Origin: Streptomyces pseudovenezuelae
GTDB taxonomy: Bacteria > Actinomycetota > Actinomycetes > Streptomycetales > Streptomycetaceae
Reading direction: 5' to 3'
DNA: 64,000 nucleotides
Assembly (NCBI RefSeq): GCF_001513955.1
Contig: NZ_KQ948148.1
Location: 673,905 to 737,904 of the forward strand
Made by a program: the position numbers and the translations under genes. The notes beneath the pieces are model-generated. The model worked only from the letters and a program-made list of their open reading frames with translations. It was not told where the DNA came from and did not search any database. This document shows, one piece after another, positions 26,357 through 34,126 of this stretch (positions are counted from its first letter, which is position 1; the number at the start of each line of letters is the position of its first letter).

Positions 26357-27214
26357 TCATTCCGGCTGGTGTTCCGGCCCCCCGAAGTCCGGGCTGGTGT
26401 AGTCCGGGCTCGTGAAGCTCGGTCGGGCGCCGGAGGCTCCCTCATCCGGGCTGCTGAAGCCCGGGCGGTCGTAGCCGAGGCTGGGCATCCGGCTGGCCGG
26501 CGGGGGCGGTGCCGTGTGGTGCAGTGCGGCGGTGCCGGGGTCGGCCAGGGCCTCCCTGAGGAAGGGGAGGAGGCCGCGTTCCAGCAGGGCCTCGCGCCAG
26601 GCGTCCCTGGCCCGCGCCACCTCCTCGCTCAGGGCGCCGTACTCCGCGTCCGGCGAGGGCCGGTTGCGCAGGGCGGTGATCAGCAGGCCGCCGGCGGCGA
26701 CCAGGATCGCGGCCGCGGTCAGGGCACCGAACACCCAGCCGATGGTGATCATGGCGTGGGCGAACGCCGGCGGTGGGCTGAGCATCTGGAGGATGTAACC
26801 CACGAGCAGGAAGATCGCCGCGGCGATCCCGGCCAGGACAGGCGTCAGAACGGCGGCGACGGCGACGGCGCCCGCACCGGCGGTCTCGGCGACCTCTCCC
26901 ATGGTGGTGGCGAGCCCCATCGCACCCGTGCCGGACTCGGCCGGGCCGGGTTCGTGCACGGACGACAGGGTGGACTGCGTCGCCGGGCGGCGCTGTTCCT
27001 CGCGGACCTTCACGTAGTGCTGGTACTCGGTCGCCGCGGCCGCCGTGATGAGTGCGGTGGCGTTCAGCGCCATGGTGCGCAGCTGTTCGGGATTCAGCCG
27101 CTGTCCGATCGCGGCCAGTTCGGGACGGTGTGGTGCGGAGCGCAGCGCCTCATCGAGGATCCGCTCGTACTCCTGGCGGTCCTCGCTGTGCAGGTGCTGC
27201 GGAACGCTGTTCAT
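26357..27214 (-). CDS. membrane protein of unknown function, Pro-rich tail
   Basis: 285 residues from ATG 27214, chosen because GGGGGAT lies six bases ahead; ATG 27220 and 27253 are in frame upstream. The N-terminal half is hydrophilic and helical (NSVPQHLHSEDRQEYERIL). Two strong membrane segments lie near the middle, roughly residues 115-145 and 155-185. The tail is Pro/Ser/Asp-rich with near-repeats SFTSPDYTSPDF. I do not recognise the family. Confidence 0.72.
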   Translation of the reverse strand: MNSVPQHLHSEDRQEYERILDEALRSAPHRPELAAIGQRLNPEQLRTMALNATALITAAAATEYQHYVKVREEQRRPATQSTLSSVHEPGPAESGTGAMGLATTMGEVAETAGAGAVAVAAVLTPVLAGIAAAIFLLVGYILQMLSPPPAFAHAMITIGWVFGALTAAAILVAAGGLLITALRNRPSPDAEYGALSEEVARARDAWREALLERGLLPFLREALADPGTAALHHTAPPPPASRMPSLGYDRPGFSSPDEGASGARPSFTSPDYTSPDFGGPEHQPE

Positions 27215-27413
27215 GTGCATCCCCCGATGCTCCGTAGGGCTTGGGGCTCGCATGCCAACGAGCCGTCGGGCAGAAACGGAGGGGAGCCTGCTACGGATAA
27301 GCAGATGGTAGAGCGGTCACGGCACAGGGTGACAGGGGGTTTCCAGAAATTGGCCTCTGGCCTGCGCGGTCGACGGTCGTTCCGCCGTGGGGGAACGAAT
27401 GCCCTGTGAAGGC

Positions 27414-28478
27414 TCAGATATCCAGGGGCAGTTGCTGGACCAGCAGTTTTCCGGCCATGGTCACCCCGCCGTCCATCGCGATGGCCAGTCCGTCGGCGTA
27501 GACGTGCGGTCCCTCGACCACCGGACCGGATTCCTCCTTGTCGTCCTCGGAGCCCACTTCGCCGAGCAGATAGGGGATCGGGCTGTGTCCGTGGACGATG
27601 CGGGTGCCGCCGTACATGTCGAGCAGGGAGCGCACATGGTCGGCGCCGCCCTCGTCGCGGAAGGAGAAGCGCTTGGTGAGCTTGCGGAACAGGTCCCACA
27701 CCTCGTCGGCGTCATTGCGCGTGAGGGTCTCGCGGACGGTGTCGTTGACCGCCTCGATCGAGTCGCCGTAGTCGAGGTAGGCGGTGGTGTCGGAGTGCAC
27801 GAGCAGATGGCCGTCGACTTCCTCGACGGCGTCGAGGCGGGCCATCCACTGCAGGTGGTGGTCCTGGAGGCGGTCCATGTCGGTCTTCTGGCCGCCGTTG
27901 AGCAGCCAGGCCGCCTGGAAGGTGGCGGTGCCCGCGCCGGAGTTGACGGGGGTGTCGCCGAACCGCTTGGCGCCGAGCAGCAGCAGCTCGTGGTTGCCCA
28001 TGAGCGCCTTGCAGTAGCCGCCGGCCGCGGCGGCCTCCGCGGACAGCCGCATCACGAGGTCGATGACGCCGATGCCGTCGGGTCCGCGGTCGGTGAAGTC
28101 ACCCAGGAACCACAGCCGGGCGGTGCCGGCGCACCAGTTGCCCGCGGCGTCGACCAGGCCCTTCTCGTGGAGTGCGGCCATCAGTTCGTCGAGGTAACCG
28201 TGGACGTCGCCGACGACGTACAGCGGGCCGGGGCCGTCCTCCGCGAGTTCGGCGGGGTCGGCGGCCGCCTGGATCCCGTCACCGTGGTCGATGACGGGCA
28301 GGTCCTGCTCGGTGGGGGTGTACCCCTCCGGGTAGGCCTCCTCGTGGGCCGGCGCGACGTCGCCGGGGTGTGTGCTGTGGCCGTACGGACCGGTCTCGTT
28401 GACGTACGCGGGCACCCGGAAGTCGCGCAGCACCGCCGTGCGCTCCACCTCGGGTCCCTGACCGGCCCCCTGAGTCAT
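27414..28478 (-). CDS. calcineurin-like metallophosphoesterase
   Basis: 354 residues. Metal-binding motifs appear in order: GDVHGYLDEL, GDFTDRGPDG, GNHELLLLG, later VHSDTTAY and HGHSPIPY. This is the PPP-type set seen in serine/threonine phosphatases and ApaH-like diadenosine tetraphosphatases. The first 75 residues are an acidic Pro-rich head without a domain. GGAGGGG stands just before ATG 28478. The substrate is unknown. Confidence 0.85.
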   Translation of the reverse strand: MTQGAGQGPEVERTAVLRDFRVPAYVNETGPYGHSTHPGDVAPAHEEAYPEGYTPTEQDLPVIDHGDGIQAAADPAELAEDGPGPLYVVGDVHGYLDELMAALHEKGLVDAAGNWCAGTARLWFLGDFTDRGPDGIGVIDLVMRLSAEAAAAGGYCKALMGNHELLLLGAKRFGDTPVNSGAGTATFQAAWLLNGGQKTDMDRLQDHHLQWMARLDAVEEVDGHLLVHSDTTAYLDYGDSIEAVNDTVRETLTRNDADEVWDLFRKLTKRFSFRDEGGADHVRSLLDMYGGTRIVHGHSPIPYLLGEVGSEDDKEESGPVVEGPHVYADGLAIAMDGGVTMAGKLLVQQLPLDI

Positions 28479-28679
28479 CAGACCCCTCCACCATCGCGCC
28501 GCATCTGCACCGCTTCGGACTGCCTGGTCGCAGCGGCCCGCGGTGTCGTGGGCCCATCATAGGAATGCGGATCGCGCCGTGTGATGACCCAGGGGTGGTG
28601 AATCGGAGCAAGACTCCTGTTCATCGCGGCATTCGCCCCGGTTGGGCCGGGCTTCGCCCCTCGCCCGGCCACCGTGCGG

Positions 28680-29792
28680 CTACTGTCCCTCGGGCGACCG
28701 CGGCGGGCTGACCGTCGTGCGCGGGGCCCGTCGCTGGGACGAGGTGCGCACGATCAGCTCCGTCGGTATCACCTGCTCGACCGGTTGGTCCGATTCGACC
28801 CCTTCGATGGCGTCGATGAGGAGCTGGATCACGGCCGTGCCGATCCGGCGGGGCTTGAGGGAGAGCGTGGTGACGGGCGGCTCGGTGCTGGCGTACACGG
28901 TGGACTCGCTGCAGCAGACGATCAGCAGGTCGTCCGGGACGCGCAGCCCGTAGCGGCGGGCGGCGGCCAGCAGGTCGGTGCCGTTGGGGTCGAACAGGCC
29001 GTAGACGGCGTCCGGTCGGTCCGGGCGGGCGAGCAGCCGGTCGGCGGCGACGGCGCCCGCGCACGGATCGTGCGCCGGATAGGCCTCGTAGACCGGGTCC
29101 TGGCCCACCCGCTCGCACCAGCGCAGGTAGGCGGTGGTCGACAGGTGGGTGTACGTGTCCGTCGTCGTCCCGGTCAGCAGGCCGATGCGGCGGGCGCCGG
29201 CGTCGGCGAGATGGTCGAGGATGCCGAGGACGGCGGCCTCGTGGTCGTTGTCGACCCAGGCCGTGACCGGGAGCGCGCCGGCCGGGCGGCCGTCGGAGAC
29301 CACCGGTAGGCCCTGCCGGACCAGTTCGCTGACGACCGGGTCCTGGTCGGACGGGTCGATGACCACGGTGCCGTCCAGGGCGACGTTCGACCACACGTCG
29401 TGGCGCGAGGTGGCCGGGAGGATGACGAGGGCGTAGCCGCGGGCGAGCGCGGCCGAGGTGGCGGCCCGCGCCATCTCGGCGAAGTACGCGAACTCCGTGA
29501 AGGTGAAAGGTTCATCCCCGTACGTCGTCACGGTCAGGCCGATGAGTCCCGACTTGCCCGTACGGAGGGTTCTGGCGGCGGCCGAGGGCCGGTAGCCCAG
29601 CCGGTCGGCGACCTCCCTGACATGGCGGCGGGTGGCGTCCGGGAGCCTGCCCTTGCCGTTCAGGGCGTCGGAGACGGTCGTGATGGAGACTCCGGCGGCG
29701 GCGGCCACGTCTCTGATGCCCGCCCGGCCCGGCCGACTGCCTCGACGTGAGGTTTCCGCGCGGCTCACCTGGTGCTTCCCTGCTGCTGTCAT
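28680..29792 (-). CDS. LacI-family transcriptional regulator
   Basis: 370 residues from ATG 29792. The helix-turn-helix IRDVAAAAGVSITTVSDALNGKG starts near residue 23 and is followed by the hinge helix RTLRTGKSGLIGL. The rest is a periplasmic-binding-like sensor. The bases ahead of the ATG lack a ribosome site but contain TACTAT about nine bases upstream, which would fit a leaderless transcript. A longer frame from 29858 is possible. No transport operon is adjacent, so its target is unknown. Confidence 0.85.
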   Translation of the reverse strand: MTAAGKHQVSRAETSRRGSRPGRAGIRDVAAAAGVSITTVSDALNGKGRLPDATRRHVREVADRLGYRPSAAARTLRTGKSGLIGLTVTTYGDEPFTFTEFAYFAEMARAATSAALARGYALVILPATSRHDVWSNVALDGTVVIDPSDQDPVVSELVRQGLPVVSDGRPAGALPVTAWVDNDHEAAVLGILDHLADAGARRIGLLTGTTTDTYTHLSTTAYLRWCERVGQDPVYEAYPAHDPCAGAVAADRLLARPDRPDAVYGLFDPNGTDLLAAARRYGLRVPDDLLIVCCSESTVYASTEPPVTTLSLKPRRIGTAVIQLLIDAIEGVESDQPVEQVIPTELIVRTSSQRRAPRTTVSPPRSPEGQ

Positions 29793-30215
29793 GGCGAGCC
29801 GATAGTAGGGCTCATGCGGTGGGGTAGGGCGGACGCATATGCACGCGTTGACAGGCACGTTTCTGCAAGGTCATTTAGTGTCAACTACCTTTGAAACAAA
29901 GTCAGTTAAACGATCCAATGGCACTACGTAACTTGTCGGCACGCATGGACCTGCCGAGGTCCCGATGTTTCGAAGAGGTCTCAACTCACCTGCACGGGTG
30001 ACGCGCGCTACGGCGTGAGCCACCGGCGCATAGATATATGTGACCGCGCCCCCTGATTCGTCTGCCTTCGTACGGTGATGCCCCTGATGCCTGTGGGGCT
30101 GATGAGGTTGGTTCTCACCTGTACGCAGCGGCGCCCAATCCTCATAAGGTGAGCAGTATTGGAGCCGGCTGCCCGAGTCGGCCGCCATGTGTCGGTGGTC
30201 ATGAGGAGGACTGCG
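29793..30215. other. 423-bp divergent region between LacI and aminotransferase genes
   Basis: No gene is supported. It contains TTGACA (29848-29853) and CTTTGAAACAAAG (29889-29901), a short dyad flanked by weaker symmetry, a possible operator. The overlapping 87-codon minus frame at 30008-30271 has no coding features. Confidence 0.5.
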
Positions 30216-31295
30216 GTGAGCGAGACAAGCCCGAAGCTGCGCGCCGAGCTGGAGGGTATCCCCACGTACAAGCCGGGAAAGCCCGCCGCGGCCGGCGGCC
30301 CGGTGGCCTACAAGCTGTCCTCCAACGAGAACCCGTATCCGCCGCTGCCGGGCGTGCTGGAGACCGTGACGGCCGCGGTCTCCTCCTTCAACCGCTACCC
30401 GGACATGGCCTGCACGGGCCTGATGAACGAGCTGTCCGAGCGCTTCGGCGTCCCGCTCTCCCATCTGGCCACCGGAACCGGGTCCGTCGGCGTCGCCCAG
30501 CAGCTGATCCAGGCGACCTCGGGACCGGGCGACGAGGTCATCTACGCCTGGCGGTCCTTCGAGGCGTACCCGATCATCACCCAGATCAGCGGCGCCACCT
30601 CGGTGCGGGTACCGCTCACGGCGGGCGATGTGCACGATCTGGACGCGATGGCCGACGCGATCACCGAGCGGACCCGGCTGATCTTCGTCTGCAACCCCAA
30701 CAACCCGACGGGCACGGTCGTGAGGCGGGCCGAACTGGAACGCTTCCTCGACCGGGTGCCGAGTGACGTGCTGGTGGTGCTGGACGAGGCCTACCGCGAG
30801 TTCATCCGCGACCCCGAGGTGCCGGACGGCGTGGAGCTGTACCGCACGCGGCCGAACGTCTGTGTGCTGCGCACCTTCTCCAAGGCGTACGGTCTCGCGG
30901 GCCTCAGGGTCGGCTTCGCGATCGCCCATGAGCCGGTGGCCGCGGCGCTGCGCAAGACGGCGGTGCCCTTCGGGGTGAGCCAGCTCGCCCAGGAGGCGGC
31001 GATCGCCTCGCTGCGAGCCGAGGACGAACTGCTCGGCCGGGTCGGCTCGCTGGTCTGTGAGCGCAACCGCGTGGTGGAGGGGCTGCGGGCCCAGGGCTGG
31101 ACGGTGCCCGAGACCCAGGCCAACTTCGTCTGGCTGCGGCTGGGGGAGCGCACGGTCGACTTCGCGGCGGCGTGCGAGCAGCACGGTGTGGTCGTACGGC
31201 CCTTCGCGGGCGAGGGTGTGCGCGTGACGGTCGGGGAGGCCGAGGCGAACGACATCTTCCTGAAGGTGGCGGAGGGCTTCCGCAAGGAGCTGTGA
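30216..31295 (+). CDS. histidinol-phosphate/aromatic aminotransferase (HisC-Pat type)
   Basis: 359 residues, PLP fold type I. YKLSSNENPYPP near the N-terminus, FVCNPNNPTGT, and FSKAYGLAGLRVGF with the PLP lysine are typical. In streptomycetes a second HisC-like gene beside cydAB is usually annotated as histidinol-phosphate or phenylalanine aminotransferase; the main hisC lies in the his operon elsewhere. GTG 30216 follows a perfect AGGAGG. The frame opens earlier, at 30159, but without a signal. Confidence 0.87.
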   Translation: MSETSPKLRAELEGIPTYKPGKPAAAGGPVAYKLSSNENPYPPLPGVLETVTAAVSSFNRYPDMACTGLMNELSERFGVPLSHLATGTGSVGVAQQLIQATSGPGDEVIYAWRSFEAYPIITQISGATSVRVPLTAGDVHDLDAMADAITERTRLIFVCNPNNPTGTVVRRAELERFLDRVPSDVLVVLDEAYREFIRDPEVPDGVELYRTRPNVCVLRTFSKAYGLAGLRVGFAIAHEPVAAALRKTAVPFGVSQLAQEAAIASLRAEDELLGRVGSLVCERNRVVEGLRAQGWTVPETQANFVWLRLGERTVDFAAACEQHGVVVRPFAGEGVRVTVGEAEANDIFLKVAEGFRKEL

Positions 31296-31314
31296 CGCGA
31301 GGTGGTGAGTCCGC

Positions 31315-31346
31315 GGGCCCGGGGTTTCACGTGAAACCCTGGGCCC
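31315..31346. other. parS inside a 32-bp near-perfect palindrome
   Basis: GTTTCACGTGAAAC is at 31324-31337. GGGCCCGGG on the left and CCCTGGGCCC on the right extend the symmetry to 31315-31346 with one G:T pair. It begins 20 bp after the aminotransferase stop, where a terminator is expected. Confidence 0.85.
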
Positions 31347-31454
31347 CGCGCGCCAGGGGCCGACCGGTCCCTTCCAGATGTGACCTATCGGACCCACTCA
31401 GGGACCCCCCTCCCGTCCCGTGTCGAACGGCCATGCGTCATAATTGCTTGTGAA

Positions 31455-31470
31455 TGTGAACGCTTTCACA
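31455..31470. promoter_or_regulatory. Rex operator upstream of cydA
   Basis: TGTGAACGCTTTCACA differs at one base from the Rex operator of S. coelicolor (TGTGAACGCGTTCACA). Rex senses the NADH/NAD+ ratio and is known to repress cydABCD there, releasing it when oxygen is limiting. The site is 57 bp before the cydA GTG. Confidence 0.88.
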
Positions 31471-31526
31471 AGCGCATCTCTTTGCATGCATTTGTTCCAC
31501 AAGCCTGTGAGGTAAGGAGCGGCGAC

Positions 31527-33035
31527 GTGGACCTGGCTCTGGCGCCGGAGACCCTGGCGCGCTGGCAGTTCGGCATCACCACCGTCTACCACTTCCTGTT
31601 CGTCCCTCTGACGATCTCCCTGGCCGCCCTCACGGCAGGCCTGCAGACCGCCTGGGTGCGTACGGAGAAGGAGAAGTACCTCAGGGCCACCAAGTTCTGG
31701 GGCAAGCTCTTCCTGATCAACATCGCGATGGGTGTGGTCACCGGCATCGTGCAGGAGTTCCAGTTCGGCATGAACTGGTCCGACTACTCGCGGTTCGTCG
31801 GCGACGTCTTCGGTGCCCCGCTCGCCTTCGAGGCCCTGATCGCCTTCTTCTTCGAGTCCACCTTCATCGGCCTGTGGATCTTCGGCTGGGACAAGCTGCC
31901 CAAGAAGATCCACCTGGCCTGCATCTGGATGGTCTCGATCGGCACGATCCTGTCGGCGTACTTCATCCTCGCGGCCAACTCGTGGATGCAGCACCCCGTC
32001 GGCTACCGGATCAACAAGGCGAGGGGACGCGCCGAGCTCACCGACTTCTGGGCGGTGCTGACCCAGAACACGGCGCTCACCCAGGTCTTCCACACCATGT
32101 CGGCCGCCTTCCTGACCGGTGGCGCCTTCATGGTCGGCATCGCGGCCTTCCATCTGTTCCGCAAGAGGCACATCGCCGTGATGAAGACCTCGCTGCGCCT
32201 CGGCCTGGTCACCGTGGTCGTCGCCGGCATGCTCACCGCGATCAGCGGTGACACGCTCGGCAAGGTCATGTTCAAGCAGCAGCCGATGAAGATGGCCGCC
32301 GCCGAGGCCCTGTGGGACGGCCAGGACTCCGCTCCCTTCTCGATCTTCGCCTACGGCGACGTGGAGAAGGGCCACAACACCGTGGCCATAGAGATCCCGG
32401 GTCTGCTGTCCTTCCTCGCGGACGATGACTTCACCTCGTTCGTCCCCGGCATCAACGACGTCAACAAGGCCGAACAGCAGAAGTACGGGCCGGGCGACTA
32501 CCGGCCCAACATCCCCGTCACCTTCTGGGCCTTCCGCTGGATGATCGGCTTCGGCATGGCTTCCTTCGCCATCGGCCTCGCCGGACTCTGGCTGACCCGC
32601 AAGAAGTTCATGCTGCCGCAGCACCTGAGGGTCGGCGAGGACGAGGTGCCGCATCTGGTCCTGTTCAGGAACAAGGCCCTCAGCCCCAAGCTCGGCAGGC
32701 TCTACTGGCTCGTGGCGATCTGGACCCTGGGCTTCCCCCTGATCGCCAACTCCTGGGGCTGGATCTTCACCGAGATGGGCCGCCAGCCGTGGGTCGTCTA
32801 CGGCGTCCTGCAGACCCGGCACGCGGTCTCCCCCGGCGTCTCCCAGGCCGAGGTGCTCATCTCGATGCTCGTCTTCACGGCTCTGTACGCCATCCTCGCC
32901 GTCGTCGAGGTCAAGCTGCTCGTGAAGTACGTCAAGGCCGGCCCGCCCGAGCTCACCGAGGCCGACCTCAACCCGCCCACGAAGATCGGCGGCGACACCC
33001 GTGACGCCGACAAGCCGATGGCCTTCTCGTACTAG
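31527..33035 (+). CDS. cydA: cytochrome bd oxidase subunit I
   Basis: 502 residues, about nine membrane helices. The N-terminal FGITTVYHFLFVPLTI carries a haem-ligand histidine, and TEMGRQPWVVYG is the conserved CydA motif. The quinol oxidase reduces oxygen to water at low oxygen. GTG 31527 follows AAGGAG eight bases upstream. Upstream in-frame codons from 31380 overlap the Rex site and are not translated. It is first gene of cydA-cydB-cydDC. Confidence 0.96.
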   Translation: MDLALAPETLARWQFGITTVYHFLFVPLTISLAALTAGLQTAWVRTEKEKYLRATKFWGKLFLINIAMGVVTGIVQEFQFGMNWSDYSRFVGDVFGAPLAFEALIAFFFESTFIGLWIFGWDKLPKKIHLACIWMVSIGTILSAYFILAANSWMQHPVGYRINKARGRAELTDFWAVLTQNTALTQVFHTMSAAFLTGGAFMVGIAAFHLFRKRHIAVMKTSLRLGLVTVVVAGMLTAISGDTLGKVMFKQQPMKMAAAEALWDGQDSAPFSIFAYGDVEKGHNTVAIEIPGLLSFLADDDFTSFVPGINDVNKAEQQKYGPGDYRPNIPVTFWAFRWMIGFGMASFAIGLAGLWLTRKKFMLPQHLRVGEDEVPHLVLFRNKALSPKLGRLYWLVAIWTLGFPLIANSWGWIFTEMGRQPWVVYGVLQTRHAVSPGVSQAEVLISMLVFTALYAILAVVEVKLLVKYVKAGPPELTEADLNPPTKIGGDTRDADKPMAFSY

Positions 33036-33053
33036 GCCGAGGGAGATCGAGTC

Positions 33054-34058
33054 ATGGAACTTCACGACGTCTGGTTCGTGCTCATCGCCGTCCTGTGGAC
33101 CGGCTACTTCTTCCTGGAGGGGTTCGACTTCGGGGTCGGAGTCCTCACCAAGCTGCTTGCCCGCAACCGGGTCGAGAAGCGCGTCCTGATCAACACCATC
33201 GGTCCTGTGTGGGACGGCAACGAGGTGTGGCTGCTGACGGCGGGCGGCGCGACTTTCGCCGCCTTCCCCGACTGGTACGCCACGCTCTTCTCCGGCTTCT
33301 ACCTGCCGCTGCTGGTCATCCTGGTCTGCCTGATCGTCCGCGGTGTCGCCTTCGAGTACCGGGCCAAGCGGCCCGAGGAGAACTGGCAGCGCAACTGGGA
33401 GACCGCGATCTTCTGGACCTCGCTCATCCCCGCGTTCCTGTGGGGCGTGGCCTTCGGCAACATCGTGCACGGGGTGAAGATCGACCAGCACTTCGAGTAC
33501 GTCGGCTCCCTCTGGGACCTCCTGAACCCGTACGCCCTGCTCGGCGGACTGGTGACGCTGACCCTGTTCACCTTCCACGGAACGGTGTTCACGGCCCTGA
33601 AGACCGTCGGGGAGATCCGGGAGCGGGCACGGAAGCTGGCGACCCGGGTCGGTCTCGTCACCGCTGTCCTCGCGCTGGTCTTCCTGCTCTGGACCCAGGT
33701 CGACAGCGGTGACGCCAAGAGCCTGGTCGCGCTCGTGGTGGCCGTGGCCGCGCTGGTCGCCGCCCTGGTGGCCAACCAGGCCGGCCGTGAGGGCTGGTCG
33801 TTCGCCCTGTCGGGCGTCACCATCGTGGCCGCCGTGGCCATGCTCTTCCTGACGCTCTTCCCGAACGTCATGCCGTCCTCGCTCAACGCGGACTGGAGCC
33901 TGACGGTCACCAATGCCTCGTCGAGCCCGTACACCCTGAAGATCATGACCTGGTGCGCGGGGATCGCCACACCGGTTGTCCTGCTCTACCAGGGCTGGAC
34001 CTACTGGGTGTTCCGCAAGCGGATCGGCACGCAGCACATCGCCGAAGCCGCGCACTGA
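33054..34058 (+). CDS. cydB: cytochrome bd oxidase subunit II
   Basis: 334 residues with about eight membrane helices. The family signature WDGNEVWLLTAGGATFAAFP lies near residue 50, after EGFDFGVGVL. It forms the heterodimer with CydA. It starts 18 bp after cydA, with GAGGGAGATCG ahead. Confidence 0.96.
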   Translation: MELHDVWFVLIAVLWTGYFFLEGFDFGVGVLTKLLARNRVEKRVLINTIGPVWDGNEVWLLTAGGATFAAFPDWYATLFSGFYLPLLVILVCLIVRGVAFEYRAKRPEENWQRNWETAIFWTSLIPAFLWGVAFGNIVHGVKIDQHFEYVGSLWDLLNPYALLGGLVTLTLFTFHGTVFTALKTVGEIRERARKLATRVGLVTAVLALVFLLWTQVDSGDAKSLVALVVAVAALVAALVANQAGREGWSFALSGVTIVAAVAMLFLTLFPNVMPSSLNADWSLTVTNASSSPYTLKIMTWCAGIATPVVLLYQGWTYWVFRKRIGTQHIAEAAH

Positions 34059-34067
34059 GCCCGCATG

Positions 34068-34097
34068 GGGGGCATGTTTCACGTGAAACATGCCCCC
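34068..34097. other. parS inside a perfect 30-bp palindrome after cydB
   Basis: GTTTCACGTGAAAC is at 34076-34089, flanked by GGGGGCAT and ATGCCCCC, giving perfect symmetry over 30 bp. It lies nine bases after the cydB stop and before cydDC, so as a hairpin it could weaken transcription into cydDC. Confidence 0.87.
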
Positions 34098-34112
34098 GTG
34101 AGAAGAGGGTGT

Positions 34113-34126
34113 GTTTCACGTGAAAC
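34113..34126. other. parS overlapping the cydDC start codon
   Basis: GTTTCACGTGAAAC is 37 bp centre-to-centre from the previous site. Both candidate GTG starts of cydDC (34111 and 34120) overlap it. Confidence 0.92.

Noticed and set aside
29871..31397. 508-codon minus frame overlapping the aminotransferase gene
   Set aside because: Reads through the parS site and the whole aminotransferase; composition is that of a shadow frame.
31398..34091. 897-codon antisense open frame over cydA-cydB
   Set aside because: Product is low-complexity Gly/Asp/Glu/His/Arg with no domain, exactly complementary to two well-known genes. Long antisense frames are usual at this GC content.
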